Source: Candidatus Kerfeldbacteria bacterium
GTDB lineage: Bacteria > Patescibacteriota > Patescibacteriia > UBA9570 > XYC2-FULL-38-9
Length of the DNA stretch: 40,766 nt
Assembly: GCA_018500015.2 (NCBI GenBank)
Contig: JAHBAR020000005.1
Coordinates: 1-40,766, forward strand
Direction of reading: 5' to 3'
This document shows positions 16,637-26,039 of the stretch, one piece after another. The notes beneath the pieces were generated by a model. That model saw only the letters and a list, made by a program, of their open reading frames with translations. It searched no databases and was not told the DNA's origin. Position 1 is the stretch's first letter, and each line of letters opens with the position of its first letter. A program made the position numbers and the translations under genes.

Positions 16637-18724
16637 TTACAATCCTAACTCTGCTGCGCGTTCTTGCATAGCCTTGAGACAAATCTCAACGGCTTCATCG
16701 AATGGAATGCCTGTAAGTGCCTCACATTGTGAAAGCATTGTTCTATCAACGCCACGCGCAAATGATTTGTCTTTTATTTTTTTCTTGAGCGAAGAGAGCT
16801 TCACTGAAGCTAGTTTTTTGTCGGGTTGCACGAATGCGCACGCAGAAATCAAGCCAGTGATTTGCTCTAAGGATTTTAGTGCTTTTGACATCATCGTTTT
16901 TGGCTCAAGATTATGCTGATGGTTGTGCTCGCGAACAGCATCCACGATCAATGGATGAACGTTGAGATCTTGTAACATCTGTGCACCGACAATACTATGG
17001 CGATCGATCTCAGGCGCTTTTTCATAATCAACATCGTGCAACACGCCAGCAATCTCCCAGTTTTCAGGCTGTGCTGCGCTGAGACGTGTGCCAAGTGCGC
17101 GCATAATAATACCTGTTGCCCGATTATGTCGACGTAGATTTTCATCGGTGATATTCTCGAGCATGAGCGCTAGAGCTTTTTCGTATGTGATTCCAGCGTC
17201 AAACGTCTCAGTAGATTTATCAGCGTCTGTGCTTGTTGTTTGGGCTTCTGACGAGTTTTGTTGTGTAGATTCATTCTTTGGACGAAGCAACGGAAACGCA
17301 ACGCATTCACGAATTGGCTTGTCCATGAGGAATGAGAACAAGCGCTCAGAGACACCAAAACCACAGGTTGGTGGCATGCCCACCTTGAGCGCAGCAACAA
17401 AATCAGCATCGTGCATCTGCGCTTCATTATCACCTGCTTCGCGCATTTTTGCCTGTTCCTCAAAACGTTCTTCTTGGTCAAACGGATCGTTGAGCTCGCT
17501 GTAGCCATTCCCCTGCTCGCTACCCGCGACAAGCACTTGGAAGCGCTCGACTAATCGTGGATCCTCTGGTTTGCGTTTTGAAAGTGGCGACACTTCAACT
17601 GGGTGGTTGATTAAAAACGCTGGTCCGCCAATTTTTTTGCGGCAGACTTTCCACAGCGTATCAATCATGCGACCGCGCGTGTTTGTTTCTGGATTTAATC
17701 CCAACTCTTTGCATTTTCGTTGAAGTTCTTCATTAGAAGCATCAAGAACATTGATACCAAGTTCGTTTTGGACAGCCTCTACATAATCTATCTCCTTCCA
17801 TGGTTGGTCAAAATTGACCTCAAAACCACGGATAGTGAATTGCAGCCTGCCAAACGCTTGCATAATACAGTGCTTGTACATGCGCTCAACGAGCTTCATG
17901 CCGTCGCGATAGTTTGCGTAGCCCCAATAGAACTCCATTTGTGTGTAATCTTGGAGGTGCTCTGGTGAAATACCTTCATTGCGAAATTGTCTTCCGAGCT
18001 CAAATGTTTTGTCAAAACCTGCAACCATCAGTCGTTTTTGCCACAGTTCGCCCATTGAAATGCGTAAATACAAATCAATATCAAGTGCGTTGTGATGAGT
18101 GATAAAGGGTTGAGCGTCTGCGCCGCCCGGAGTTGATTCTAGGACAGGTGTTTCCACCTCAATAAAACCTTCTTCAACTAAAAAAGATCGCATTGCGTTC
18201 CAAAAACGACTTTTGCGCACGAGCATCTCGCGCATTTCAGGGCGCATAATCATGTCAACATACCGTTTGCGAAATCGCGTCTCTTCGTCTTGAATGCCGT
18301 GCCATTTGTCTGGAAGTCCGGCTACAGATTTTGTGAGCATTATAGCGTCAGAAACCATTACAGACTCCTCACCTTTTTGGGTGATAAAAGCTGTGCCTTT
18401 AACTTGAACAATATCTCCAACATCAAAAAAGTCTTCGACAAATGTATATAATTTTTCGCCAGCTGTATCATGTGAAAAAACGAGCTGAATCGTGCCCGTA
18501 TGATCTTCAAGCTGCATAAACATCAGCTTGCCGTGGCCGCGTTTGAGACGTAAGCGACCAGCAACGGTGTGCTTCGCGCCACTCTGTTGAAGAGTCGAAA
18601 ATTCGGCACGGAACTGAGCAATGGTGATGCTGCGATGGCCATGTGGTAAAAATGGGTCTATGCCAATCTCGCGCAAACGAGTGACCTTCTGTTTGCGTAA
18701 GTCGTGTTCGTTGAGTTCTGTCAT
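16637..18724 (-). CDS. lysS: Lysine--tRNA ligase (class II) fused to C-terminal HD-superfamily hydrolase domain (~16637-17188)
   Basis: LysRS core (VAGFDKTFELGRQFRNEGISPEHLQDYTQMEFYW; GFGVSERLFSFLMDKPIRECVAFPLLRPK), then Q/S/T-rich linker, then HNRATGIIMRALG...EIAGVLHDVDYEK...DAVREHNHQHN...DKSFARGVDR. Confidence 0.93.
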   Translation of the reverse strand: MTELNEHDLRKQKVTRLREIGIDPFLPHGHRSITIAQFRAEFSTLQQSGAKHTVAGRLRLKRGHGKLMFMQLEDHTGTIQLVFSHDTAGEKLYTFVEDFFDVGDIVQVKGTAFITQKGEESVMVSDAIMLTKSVAGLPDKWHGIQDEETRFRKRYVDMIMRPEMREMLVRKSRFWNAMRSFLVEEGFIEVETPVLESTPGGADAQPFITHHNALDIDLYLRISMGELWQKRLMVAGFDKTFELGRQFRNEGISPEHLQDYTQMEFYWGYANYRDGMKLVERMYKHCIMQAFGRLQFTIRGFEVNFDQPWKEIDYVEAVQNELGINVLDASNEELQRKCKELGLNPETNTRGRMIDTLWKVCRKKIGGPAFLINHPVEVSPLSKRKPEDPRLVERFQVLVAGSEQGNGYSELNDPFDQEERFEEQAKMREAGDNEAQMHDADFVAALKVGMPPTCGFGVSERLFSFLMDKPIRECVAFPLLRPKNESTQQNSSEAQTTSTDADKSTETFDAGITYEKALALMLENITDENLRRHNRATGIIMRALGTRLSAAQPENWEIAGVLHDVDYEKAPEIDRHSIVGAQMLQDLNVHPLIVDAVREHNHQHNLEPKTMMSKALKSLEQITGLISACAFVQPDKKLASVKLSSLKKKIKDKSFARGVDRTMLSQCEALTGIPFDEAVEICLKAMQERAAELGL

Positions 18725-18725
18725 A

Positions 18726-19196
18726 TTACACTATCGAAATGATTTCAAATGGAACTTCACCTGTGGGTGTTTTTACGTTGACCTTGTCGCCAACTTCTTT
18801 GTTGAGGAATCCTTCACCAAACGGTGATTCGTTGGAGATTTTGAAAGAGGCAGGATCTGCTTCTGACGAGCCAACGATCGTATACGATGTTTTTGCTTTC
18901 GTTGATGTATTTTTCACTTCAACTGTGGAACCAATTTGAACCACTTTTGTGTTTTTTTTGTGAGCGATCACTTCAACATTTTTAAGCATTTGCTCAAGTT
19001 CAAGAATACGACTTTCAACAAATCCCTGCTCTTCTTTTGCCTCGATATATTCTGCATTTTCAGAGAGATCACCAAGCTCTTTGGCATCAGCAATGCGCTC
19101 GGCAATTTCCTTGCGTTTTGTGGTTTTCAACTCATCCAATTCATCTTGCATTTTCTTCAGCCCATCTCCTGTAACAAAGTTTTTTTTCGTATTCAT
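18726..19196 (-). CDS. greA: Transcription elongation factor GreA
   Basis: RIADAKELGDLSENAEYIEAKEEQGFVESRI; ISNESPFGEGFLNKEVGD. Confidence 0.96.
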   Translation of the reverse strand: MNTKKNFVTGDGLKKMQDELDELKTTKRKEIAERIADAKELGDLSENAEYIEAKEEQGFVESRILELEQMLKNVEVIAHKKNTKVVQIGSTVEVKNTSTKAKTSYTIVGSSEADPASFKISNESPFGEGFLNKEVGDKVNVKTPTGEVPFEIISIV

Positions 19197-19229
19197 AAAA
19201 AAGTCGAAATTTTCACTATATGGTTATAG

Positions 19230-19258
19230 AGTGTATGGGAAGGAGATAAAGGTGTCAA
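19230..19258 (-). promoter_or_regulatory. Promoter of greA-lysS-serS
   Basis: Minus strand TTGACA(19258-19253)-N17-TACACT(19235-19230). Confidence 0.75.
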
Positions 19259-19271
19259 GACACGAAGCTTG

Positions 19272-20771
19272 TTAATCGAGCTTCTTTTTTAAGATTTCTG
19301 TTACCACTTGCGGGTTCGCCTTACCTTTTGAAGCTTTCATCACCTTCCCAACCAAGAACATCAATGCTGCTTGCTTCCCTGCTTTATAATCGGCAACACT
19401 CTGTGCGTTTTCATTCAGCACTCCCGAGATATATCTTTCAAGTTCGTCACTATCCGAACTCTGTTCAAGATTATGTTCACGCATGATGTCAGAAGGGTCG
19501 CCACCTGTCTCAAACATAATTTGTAAAATCTGTTGTGCTGCAGATGAATTTACTTTTTTCTCGTAGACCAATGCGAGAAGTTCTGCAAAATTTTCAGCAG
19601 TGATTTTTATATCCACAAAAGCGGTGTTTGTTTTGTTGCACAATTTGAAGAGTTCAGACGAAATCCAGTTGCAAGTGAGTCGAGAAAGTGTGCTGCTATA
19701 TGTTGCCAACATCTCTTCCCGTGATCCTTCTGTTGAATCGAGCTGGCTCAACCAGCTGCGCAACTCTGAGATTGTATCTTCAAAAAATTCTGCTACAGCT
19801 GTATCAGCACACAACACTTTTGCATCTGAAAAACTCAATCCAAACTCACTCACAAAACGCATACGTTTTGGTGTCGGCAGCTCTGGAATTGAGCGCCGCA
19901 CATTGGCAATATACTCATCTGAAAGCGTGAGTGGTGGCACATCTGGTTCCGGAAAATAACGATAATCAGCAGCATCTTCTTTTGTACGCTGCAAGACTGT
20001 TACACCCTTTGCATCATCCCAACCACGTGTCGTTGTTTTTTCTGGTGCTTGATGCTCGTTCCAAAGTTGCGTTTGACGTTCGATTTCATACGCAATGGCC
20101 CGCTCAATAGAACGAAACGAGTTAATATTTTTAATCTCTGTTTTTGGATACAATGCTGTATCGCCGACTGGGCGCAGCGAGATGTTTACATCACAACGCA
20201 TGTGTCCTTTTTCCATATCGGCTTGCGAGGCACCAATGTAACGGGCAATCTGTTGGAGCTCCATCGCAAACGCTTTTGCTTCTTGTGGAGTGCGCATGTC
20301 GGGCTTTGTGACAAGTTCAGCAAGAGGCTGGCCAGAACGATTAAAATCAACAAGTGTGCGACCTTGCGCGTCGTGTTTGAGTTTGCCAGAATCCTCTTCT
20401 ATATGTAGACGTTCAATGGCAATGCGTTTTACGTTCACATCGTCAGTAAGAATATCAATATAACCGTCGTGGCCGAGCGGGTAGTCAAATTGCGAAATCT
20501 GGTAGCCACGAGGCAGATCAGGGTAAAAATAATTTTTGCGATCAAATTTCATCCAGTTACGTACATGTAAATTGAGCGCGAGTGAGAGTTTCGTGGCAAG
20601 ACGCACGCCTTCAGCATTCAGTACTGGCAACACGCCGGGCTGTCCGGTGCAAATTGGACAAATCACCGAATTTGGCTCTGCTTCTTCAGTGTTTGCGCAA
20701 CGGCAGAACATTTTTGTTTCCGTGTTGAGCCGCAAGTGGATTTCAAGACCGATAATCGCTTCGTATGTCAT
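19272..20771 (-). CDS. gatB: Asp-tRNA(Asn)/Glu-tRNA(Gln) amidotransferase subunit B
   Basis: YEAIIGLEIHLRLNTETKMFCRC, CPICTGQPGVLPVLN, DFNRSGQPLAELVT. Confidence 0.97.
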   Translation of the reverse strand: MTYEAIIGLEIHLRLNTETKMFCRCANTEEAEPNSVICPICTGQPGVLPVLNAEGVRLATKLSLALNLHVRNWMKFDRKNYFYPDLPRGYQISQFDYPLGHDGYIDILTDDVNVKRIAIERLHIEEDSGKLKHDAQGRTLVDFNRSGQPLAELVTKPDMRTPQEAKAFAMELQQIARYIGASQADMEKGHMRCDVNISLRPVGDTALYPKTEIKNINSFRSIERAIAYEIERQTQLWNEHQAPEKTTTRGWDDAKGVTVLQRTKEDAADYRYFPEPDVPPLTLSDEYIANVRRSIPELPTPKRMRFVSEFGLSFSDAKVLCADTAVAEFFEDTISELRSWLSQLDSTEGSREEMLATYSSTLSRLTCNWISSELFKLCNKTNTAFVDIKITAENFAELLALVYEKKVNSSAAQQILQIMFETGGDPSDIMREHNLEQSSDSDELERYISGVLNENAQSVADYKAGKQAALMFLVGKVMKASKGKANPQVVTEILKKKLD

Positions 20772-20778
20772 GGCGATT

Positions 20779-20807
20779 AGTATACTTTATAGTAGAATTT
20801 GAATCAA
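20779..20807 (-). promoter_or_regulatory. gatB promoter, leaderless
   Basis: Minus strand TTGATT-N17-TATACT, 7 nt before ATG. Confidence 0.65.
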
Positions 20808-20840
20808 AGAAATTCGCCTAATGCGGACTGTGAAAATTTA

Positions 20841-22076
20841 TCAGCTCTGCTCGCTAAGCGCTCGTCCTACGGCGCGACCCATAGCCCACGACGCTGTTAA
20901 GTTGAAACCACCGGTGTAGCCGTCAACATCAAGAATCTCGCCAGCAAAATACAGACGTGGCGAAATTTTTGATTCCCCTGTTTTTGGATCCACTTCACTG
21001 AGCCTTACTCCGCCGGCTGTTACAAACTCTTCCCCGGCAGACCTGCCGATAGCATGGACTGTCATGTGCTTAAGGAAATGTGCCGCATGCATGAGCTGCT
21101 GCTTGCTCACTTGTGCACACATGGTCTGTAGTGGCAGTTGGTTTGCGCCACCGATTGCATCAACGCACGATTGCGGTAAAAAAAGATGTAGTGCGTTTTT
21201 AAATTGTTGTTTTGGGTGCGCTTCGCCGTAGGTTTTGAGTCGCTGAATGATTTGCTCTTGCGAAAGTTCAGGAGCAGCATCTATAGAAAGGGCAAGCGGC
21301 TGTTCTTTCGTGTAATGCGTAAACGCGACTTGTGATGAGAGCGCAAATACCGCAGGGCCACTAATGCCACGATGCGTGAAAACGATTGGACCAGTTGCAA
21401 AAATTTTTTTGTTATCAGCAACAGATATAGTGATGCGCTGCAATGAAACGCCGGATATATCTCTCACCCACTCCTCAGAAAGTAAAAAGGCGTTCAAGCT
21501 TGGCGCAAGAGGCGTAATAGTGTGCCCAAGCTTTTCAGCAAGCGAGTATCCGTCGCCTGTGGAGCCAGTATGGCGATACGCTTGGCCACCAAGTGCTAGC
21601 ACTACCGCGTCGCATTGATATGAAGCAAGTTTTGTTTTTACCACGTACCCTTTTTCAGATTTTTCAATACCCACAACACCCTCTTTAAAATGAACGTCGA
21701 CTTGATGCTCTCTAAACAAGCGTACAAAAACGTCTACAATATCTTGTCCTATATCAGAAACTGGAAACACGCGCATGTCCACCTCTCTTTTTAGAGGAAC
21801 GCCGTGCTCTTCAAAATAGGCTCTAATTTGGCTCGGACCAAAGGCGTAGAGGGCGTTTTGAAGGAATTTTGCACCTCGAGGGTACTTAGTTAGGAGTGTT
21901 CGAACGTCTTCAATTCCAGAAGTAACGTTGCACCTACCACCCCCAGAAATAGCTACTTTTACGCCAATTTTAGCATTTTTATCAAAAAGTACAAGATTAT
22001 GCTTTGTTCCAGACTCCGCTATAGTTGCAGCAGCCATCATTCCAGCTGCGCCACCGCCTATTATTGCTATGTTCAT
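20841..22076 (-). CDS. NAD(P)/FAD-dependent oxidoreductase (HI0933/YhiN family)
   Basis: IIGGGAAGMMAAATIAE, SGGGRCNVTSG, GGFNLTASWAMGRAVG. Confidence 0.92.
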   Translation of the reverse strand: MNIAIIGGGAAGMMAAATIAESGTKHNLVLFDKNAKIGVKVAISGGGRCNVTSGIEDVRTLLTKYPRGAKFLQNALYAFGPSQIRAYFEEHGVPLKREVDMRVFPVSDIGQDIVDVFVRLFREHQVDVHFKEGVVGIEKSEKGYVVKTKLASYQCDAVVLALGGQAYRHTGSTGDGYSLAEKLGHTITPLAPSLNAFLLSEEWVRDISGVSLQRITISVADNKKIFATGPIVFTHRGISGPAVFALSSQVAFTHYTKEQPLALSIDAAPELSQEQIIQRLKTYGEAHPKQQFKNALHLFLPQSCVDAIGGANQLPLQTMCAQVSKQQLMHAAHFLKHMTVHAIGRSAGEEFVTAGGVRLSEVDPKTGESKISPRLYFAGEILDVDGYTGGFNLTASWAMGRAVGRALSEQS

Positions 22077-22125
22077 AGTTAAATTAGGCTATTTTTTTGT
22101 GGAAAAGTCAAATGTTTGAAGAGGG

Positions 22126-22154
22126 TTGACGGGCTCATAAAAACCCTTTAAACT
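22126..22154 (+). promoter_or_regulatory. ATP synthase operon promoter (near-leaderless)
   Basis: TTGACG(22126-22131)-N17-TAAACT(22149-22154); ATG at 22164. Confidence 0.75.
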
Positions 22155-22163
22155 ATATGCGCC

Positions 22164-22394
22164 ATGAATGAACAATCGTTTATTTCCGGAGCAAAAGGAC
22201 TCGCAGTAGCGGGCATGGTGTCAAGCTACATCTTAGGACCTCTGATCTTTTTTGGAGGATTAGGATGGTATCTGACAAGTCGTTTTGGTAATCAAGCCTT
22301 TGTTATCGGTGGAGTCGGCATCGCCTTCATCGTCAGCAACATCTTGATTATCAAAAATACGACAAAGATTACCAATTACGTGAAAAAACGTTAA
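22164..22394 (+). CDS. Small 2-TM protein, AtpI/AtpZ-like
   Basis: 76 aa with two TMs, first gene of the atp operon. Confidence 0.55.
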   Translation: MNEQSFISGAKGLAVAGMVSSYILGPLIFFGGLGWYLTSRFGNQAFVIGGVGIAFIVSNILIIKNTTKITNYVKKR

Positions 22395-22411
22395 TCGTCC
22401 CCAAAAAGGAT

Positions 22412-23266
22412 ATGTCCGAAATTGATCACGCTGTCGACACAACCGTTGTCGAAACTGAAGCTGAGGTTCACGCAACTGAAGAAGCATACCAAGAGGTGCA
22501 CACTGAAACTCATGAAGAGGAGTCTCTTATTCATGTTTCGTTAAAACCAGAAACACTCTTCAACTTAGGGCCTATCCCTGTGACCAACTCACTGTGGGTC
22601 GCCTACACTATCAGCATCGCTCTTATTGTCATCTTTGCTATTGCCGCTCGCAACCTCAAGGCAGTGCCGGGCAAATTCCAACTCTTCATCGAAACTATCA
22701 TTACCGGCCTCTACAACCTTATTCACAGCCTCACAAACAACGAAAAAGTCACAAAGAGCGTGTATCCTGTATTCCTTACAACCATGCTCTTTTTGTTGTG
22801 CTCCAATCTTTTTGGCCAAATCCCTGGCCTTATGGCACTTGAATGGCACACAGGTGGACATGAAGTACATTTTTTCCGCCCTGTAACAGCTGATTATGCT
22901 GCCGTCATTGCTATCACGCTGTTCCTCTTTGTATATTGGCAGGTTACTGTTGTACGCTTTATCGGTTTCAAGGGTTTTTCCGGAAAATTTTTCAATTTTT
23001 CAGGCGTGATTCCCTTTGGAGTTGGTCTTCTCGAGATCATCGGCGAATTTGCCAAGATCATCTCACTGTCTTTCCGGTTGTTCGGTAATATCTTTTCTGA
23101 AGAAGTGCTGATCATGGTTATGCTTGCTATTGCTCCTGTTCTTGGGCCTATACCGTTTAGCCTTCTTGGCTTGCTGACCTCAGTGATTCAGGCCCTCCTC
23201 TTCCCTATGCTGATTCTCCTTTTCATGAATATGAGTATCGCAGAACATGCGAAGGGGCATCATTAA
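22412..23266 (+). CDS. atpB: F0F1 ATP synthase subunit a
   Basis: KIISLSFRLFGNIFSEEVLI with the essential Arg; multi-TM. Confidence 0.95.
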   Translation: MSEIDHAVDTTVVETEAEVHATEEAYQEVHTETHEEESLIHVSLKPETLFNLGPIPVTNSLWVAYTISIALIVIFAIAARNLKAVPGKFQLFIETIITGLYNLIHSLTNNEKVTKSVYPVFLTTMLFLLCSNLFGQIPGLMALEWHTGGHEVHFFRPVTADYAAVIAITLFLFVYWQVTVVRFIGFKGFSGKFFNFSGVIPFGVGLLEIIGEFAKIISLSFRLFGNIFSEEVLIMVMLAIAPVLGPIPFSLLGLLTSVIQALLFPMLILLFMNMSIAEHAKGHH

Positions 23267-23301
23267 ACTATCTAATTAACAAGAATAATTAACATTCTAT
23301 T

Positions 23302-23529
23302 ATGAATCCAGAAGTTGCAAAACTTTTCGCAGCAGGTCTCGCAGTCGCTCTTGGTGGCGCTTTGCCAGCCCTTGGCCAGGCAATCATGGTAAAAGCATCC
23401 ATGGAAGCTGTCGGTCGTAACCCAGCAGTGAAAGATGACGTGTTCTCACGTATGATCATTGCTATGGCATTGACTGAATCCATCGCTATTTACTCATTGG
23501 TTATTGCCCTCCTTATCTTGTTCGTCTAG
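23302..23529 (+). CDS. atpE: F0F1 ATP synthase subunit c
   Basis: Two TMs with RNPAV loop, GQ in TM1 and TESIAIYS in TM2. Confidence 0.96.
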   Translation: [75 protein letters not shown]

Positions 23530-23604
23530 CGGGTAGCCACGCTGGCCTTCTCTTCATTGAGAAGATCAGACGGGTACTCACTACTCTACTTACCAACACT
23601 CTTT

Positions 23605-24096
23605 ATGGATAAACTCATCGCGGCATTAGGCATCAATCCAACAATTCTTGCAGCACAACTCTTCAACTTTGTTGTGCTCGTGTTTTTGCTTTATAAAGTT
23701 GGTTACAAGCCAATTTTAAAATTCGTGAACGAACGCACAGCAAAGATCGAAGAGGGATTGAAAAATGCTGAGGACGCTACAAAAGCTGTACAAGATGCTC
23801 AAGCTGAACAAGCTCGTGTGATTGAAGAAGCTCGCGCAGAAGGCCGCACCATCGTGGCTAGCGCTCGTGAAGCTGCTGAAAAACAAGCTACTGAAGTGCT
23901 CGAAAAGAATGCTGCACAGGTAGAAAATATGAAGAAAAAAGCTGAGGCCGATTTGCAAGCACTTCGTACACAGATGCTCAATGAAGTTCGCGCTGAAGCT
24001 TCAGGGTTAGTTTTTTCAATTGCTGAAAAAGTATTGAAGGAAAAAGTTACGTCGTCTGAAGACAAAAAAATTGTTGAGAAGTATTTGGAGAAATAA
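23605..24096 (+). CDS. atpF: F0F1 ATP synthase subunit b
   Basis: One TM plus long charged helix; position; start chosen at MDKLIAALGINP. Confidence 0.92.
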   Translation: MDKLIAALGINPTILAAQLFNFVVLVFLLYKVGYKPILKFVNERTAKIEEGLKNAEDATKAVQDAQAEQARVIEEARAEGRTIVASAREAAEKQATEVLEKNAAQVENMKKKAEADLQALRTQMLNEVRAEASGLVFSIAEKVLKEKVTSSEDKKIVEKYLEK

Positions 24097-24098
24097 AT

Positions 24099-24491
24099 AT
24101 GAAGATCACTGCCGCACAATATGCGCAGAGTTGGTATCAGATCTTACGCGAAAGTAAAGATCGAGATGCCGCTCTGAAACAGCTTCTCGACCACCTGCAT
24201 GTGACTGGTAAGCTCAAACTCCTTCCTGAAATCGTCCGCCTGATTGGTGAGATTGAACAAAAGGAAACGGGTATGACAAAAGTTACCATCACCAGTGCTC
24301 ACGAGCTCAGCAAAGCAATCATCGAAGAGCTTCTCCAAAAAACGCTCGGGCACGCAAAAGCAGATGTTGCAACACTCATCGAACCAGAGCTTATCGGAGG
24401 AGCGAGAGTGCGAACGCAAGACGAACAATGGGATCTCTCAGTTCACGGACAGCTCAACGCAATGAAGAATCAAGTTATTAACAATCACTAA
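24099..24491 (+). CDS. atpH: F0F1 ATP synthase subunit delta (short)
   Basis: Position between atpF and atpA; C-terminal [28 protein letters not shown]. Confidence 0.85.
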   Translation: MKITAAQYAQSWYQILRESKDRDAALKQLLDHLHVTGKLKLLPEIVRLIGEIEQKETGMTKVTITSAHELSKAIIEELLQKTLGHAKADVATLIEPELIGGARVRTQDEQWDLSVHGQLNAMKNQVINNH

Positions 24492-24495
24492 TCAT

Positions 24496-26019
24496 ATGGC
24501 AGCTTCGAACGAATCAATTGTAGGATACCTTCAGCAAAAAATTGCAGAATACACTACATCCATCAAAAAAGAAGAAGTCGGCACAGTTGTTGAAGTGTCA
24601 GACGGCATCGTGAAGGCAACTGGCCTTGCTTCAGTGCGCTCATACGAAATGGTGAAATTTGAAAACGATGTTTTGGGTGTTGTGCTCAACCTTGAAGAAG
24701 GCATTGTTGGTATTATGGTCATGGGCGACTACACAGGCATCCGCGAAGGCATGTCGATCTCTTCGATGAACAAAATTTTGGAAGTTCCAGTTGGCGAGGC
24801 GCTGATCGGTCGCGTTGTTGATGCCCTTGGCAATCCAAAAGATGGCAAAGGCGCAATCACAACAAAGAAAACCAACCCAATGGAACGCATTGCTCCTGGT
24901 GTCATGACTCGTAAGTCTGTGCACCAACCAATGCAAACAGGTATCAAATCAATCGATGCGATGATCCCAATTGGTCGTGGCCAACGCGAACTCATCATTG
25001 GTGATCGCCAAACAGGTAAAACTGCTGTTGCAATCGACACCATTTTGAACCAAAAGGGTCAAAACATGATTTGTATCTATGTTGCAATCGGTCAAAAGGA
25101 AAACAAAGTCGCTCAGCTCGTGAATAAACTCCAAGCTGCAGGAGCTATGGACTACACGATTGTTGTTTCTGCAACTTCTTCTGAACCTGCAGCACTTAAC
25201 TTCTTAGCTCCATACGCAGGTGCTGCTATGGGCGAATACTTCATGGACAACGGCAAAGATGCCCTCATTATCTATGACGATCTTTCAAAGCACGCTGTTG
25301 CGTACCGTCACATTTCCCTCATCCTTCGTCGTCCACCGGGTCGCGAAGCATATCCTGGCGATGTCTTCTACCTCCACTCTCGCCTTCTTGAACGCGCTGC
25401 AAAACTCAACGAAGACAACGGCGGCGGCTCGATGACTGCATTGCCTATCATCGAAACTCAGGCAAACGATATTTCCGCGTACATTCCAACCAACGTGATC
25501 TCTATTACAGATGGTCAGATTTTCTTGGAAACAGCACTGTTCAACAAAGGTTTCCGTCCAGCTATCAACGTCGGCTTCTCTGTGTCTCGTGTCGGTGGTA
25601 GTGCACAAATTAAAGCGATGAAGAAAGTGTCTGGCAACTTGCGTTTGGGCCTCGCTCAATACCGTGAGCTCGAGGCGTTTGCTCAATTTGGTTCTGACTT
25701 GGATGAGTCGACAAAGAAACAGATTGAACGCGGACGTCGTTTGGAAGAGTTGCTCAAACAAGCACAATACCAACCATACGCTGTTGAAAAGCAAGTGGTA
25801 CAAATCTACGTCACAGGCAACGGCCACTTCGATGATCTTACTGTCGCAGCTATCCGCCCAGCATCTGACGCGCTCATCACCTTCATCGAAAACCAAGCAC
25901 CTGAATTGCTTGAAAAGATTGCAAAAGATAAAGAGTTCGACGGTGCTTGGGAAGACACTCTCAAATCAACTGTTACTGACTTTAAAAAGACTCTTGATAA
26001 ATCACAGTTCGTCGCATAA
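24496..26019 (+). CDS. atpA: F0F1 ATP synthase subunit alpha
   Basis: [42 protein letters not shown]. Confidence 0.98.
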   Translation: MAASNESIVGYLQQKIAEYTTSIKKEEVGTVVEVSDGIVKATGLASVRSYEMVKFENDVLGVVLNLEEGIVGIMVMGDYTGIREGMSISSMNKILEVPVGEALIGRVVDALGNPKDGKGAITTKKTNPMERIAPGVMTRKSVHQPMQTGIKSIDAMIPIGRGQRELIIGDRQTGKTAVAIDTILNQKGQNMICIYVAIGQKENKVAQLVNKLQAAGAMDYTIVVSATSSEPAALNFLAPYAGAAMGEYFMDNGKDALIIYDDLSKHAVAYRHISLILRRPPGREAYPGDVFYLHSRLLERAAKLNEDNGGGSMTALPIIETQANDISAYIPTNVISITDGQIFLETALFNKGFRPAINVGFSVSRVGGSAQIKAMKKVSGNLRLGLAQYRELEAFAQFGSDLDESTKKQIERGRRLEELLKQAQYQPYAVEKQVVQIYVTGNGHFDDLTVAAIRPASDALITFIENQAPELLEKIAKDKEFDGAWEDTLKSTVTDFKKTLDKSQFVA

Positions 26020-26039
26020 CGCGTTGATGCCCTACCTCT

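Noticed and set aside
23557-23604. Longer atpF N-terminus (MRRSDGYSLLYLPTLF...)
   Set aside because: Overlaps the intercistronic hairpin region; MDKLIAALGINPTILAAQLFNF is the typical b-subunit start.
25285-25896. 203-aa minus-strand ORF opposite atpA
   Set aside because: Shadow ORF of a conserved gene; composition not protein-like.
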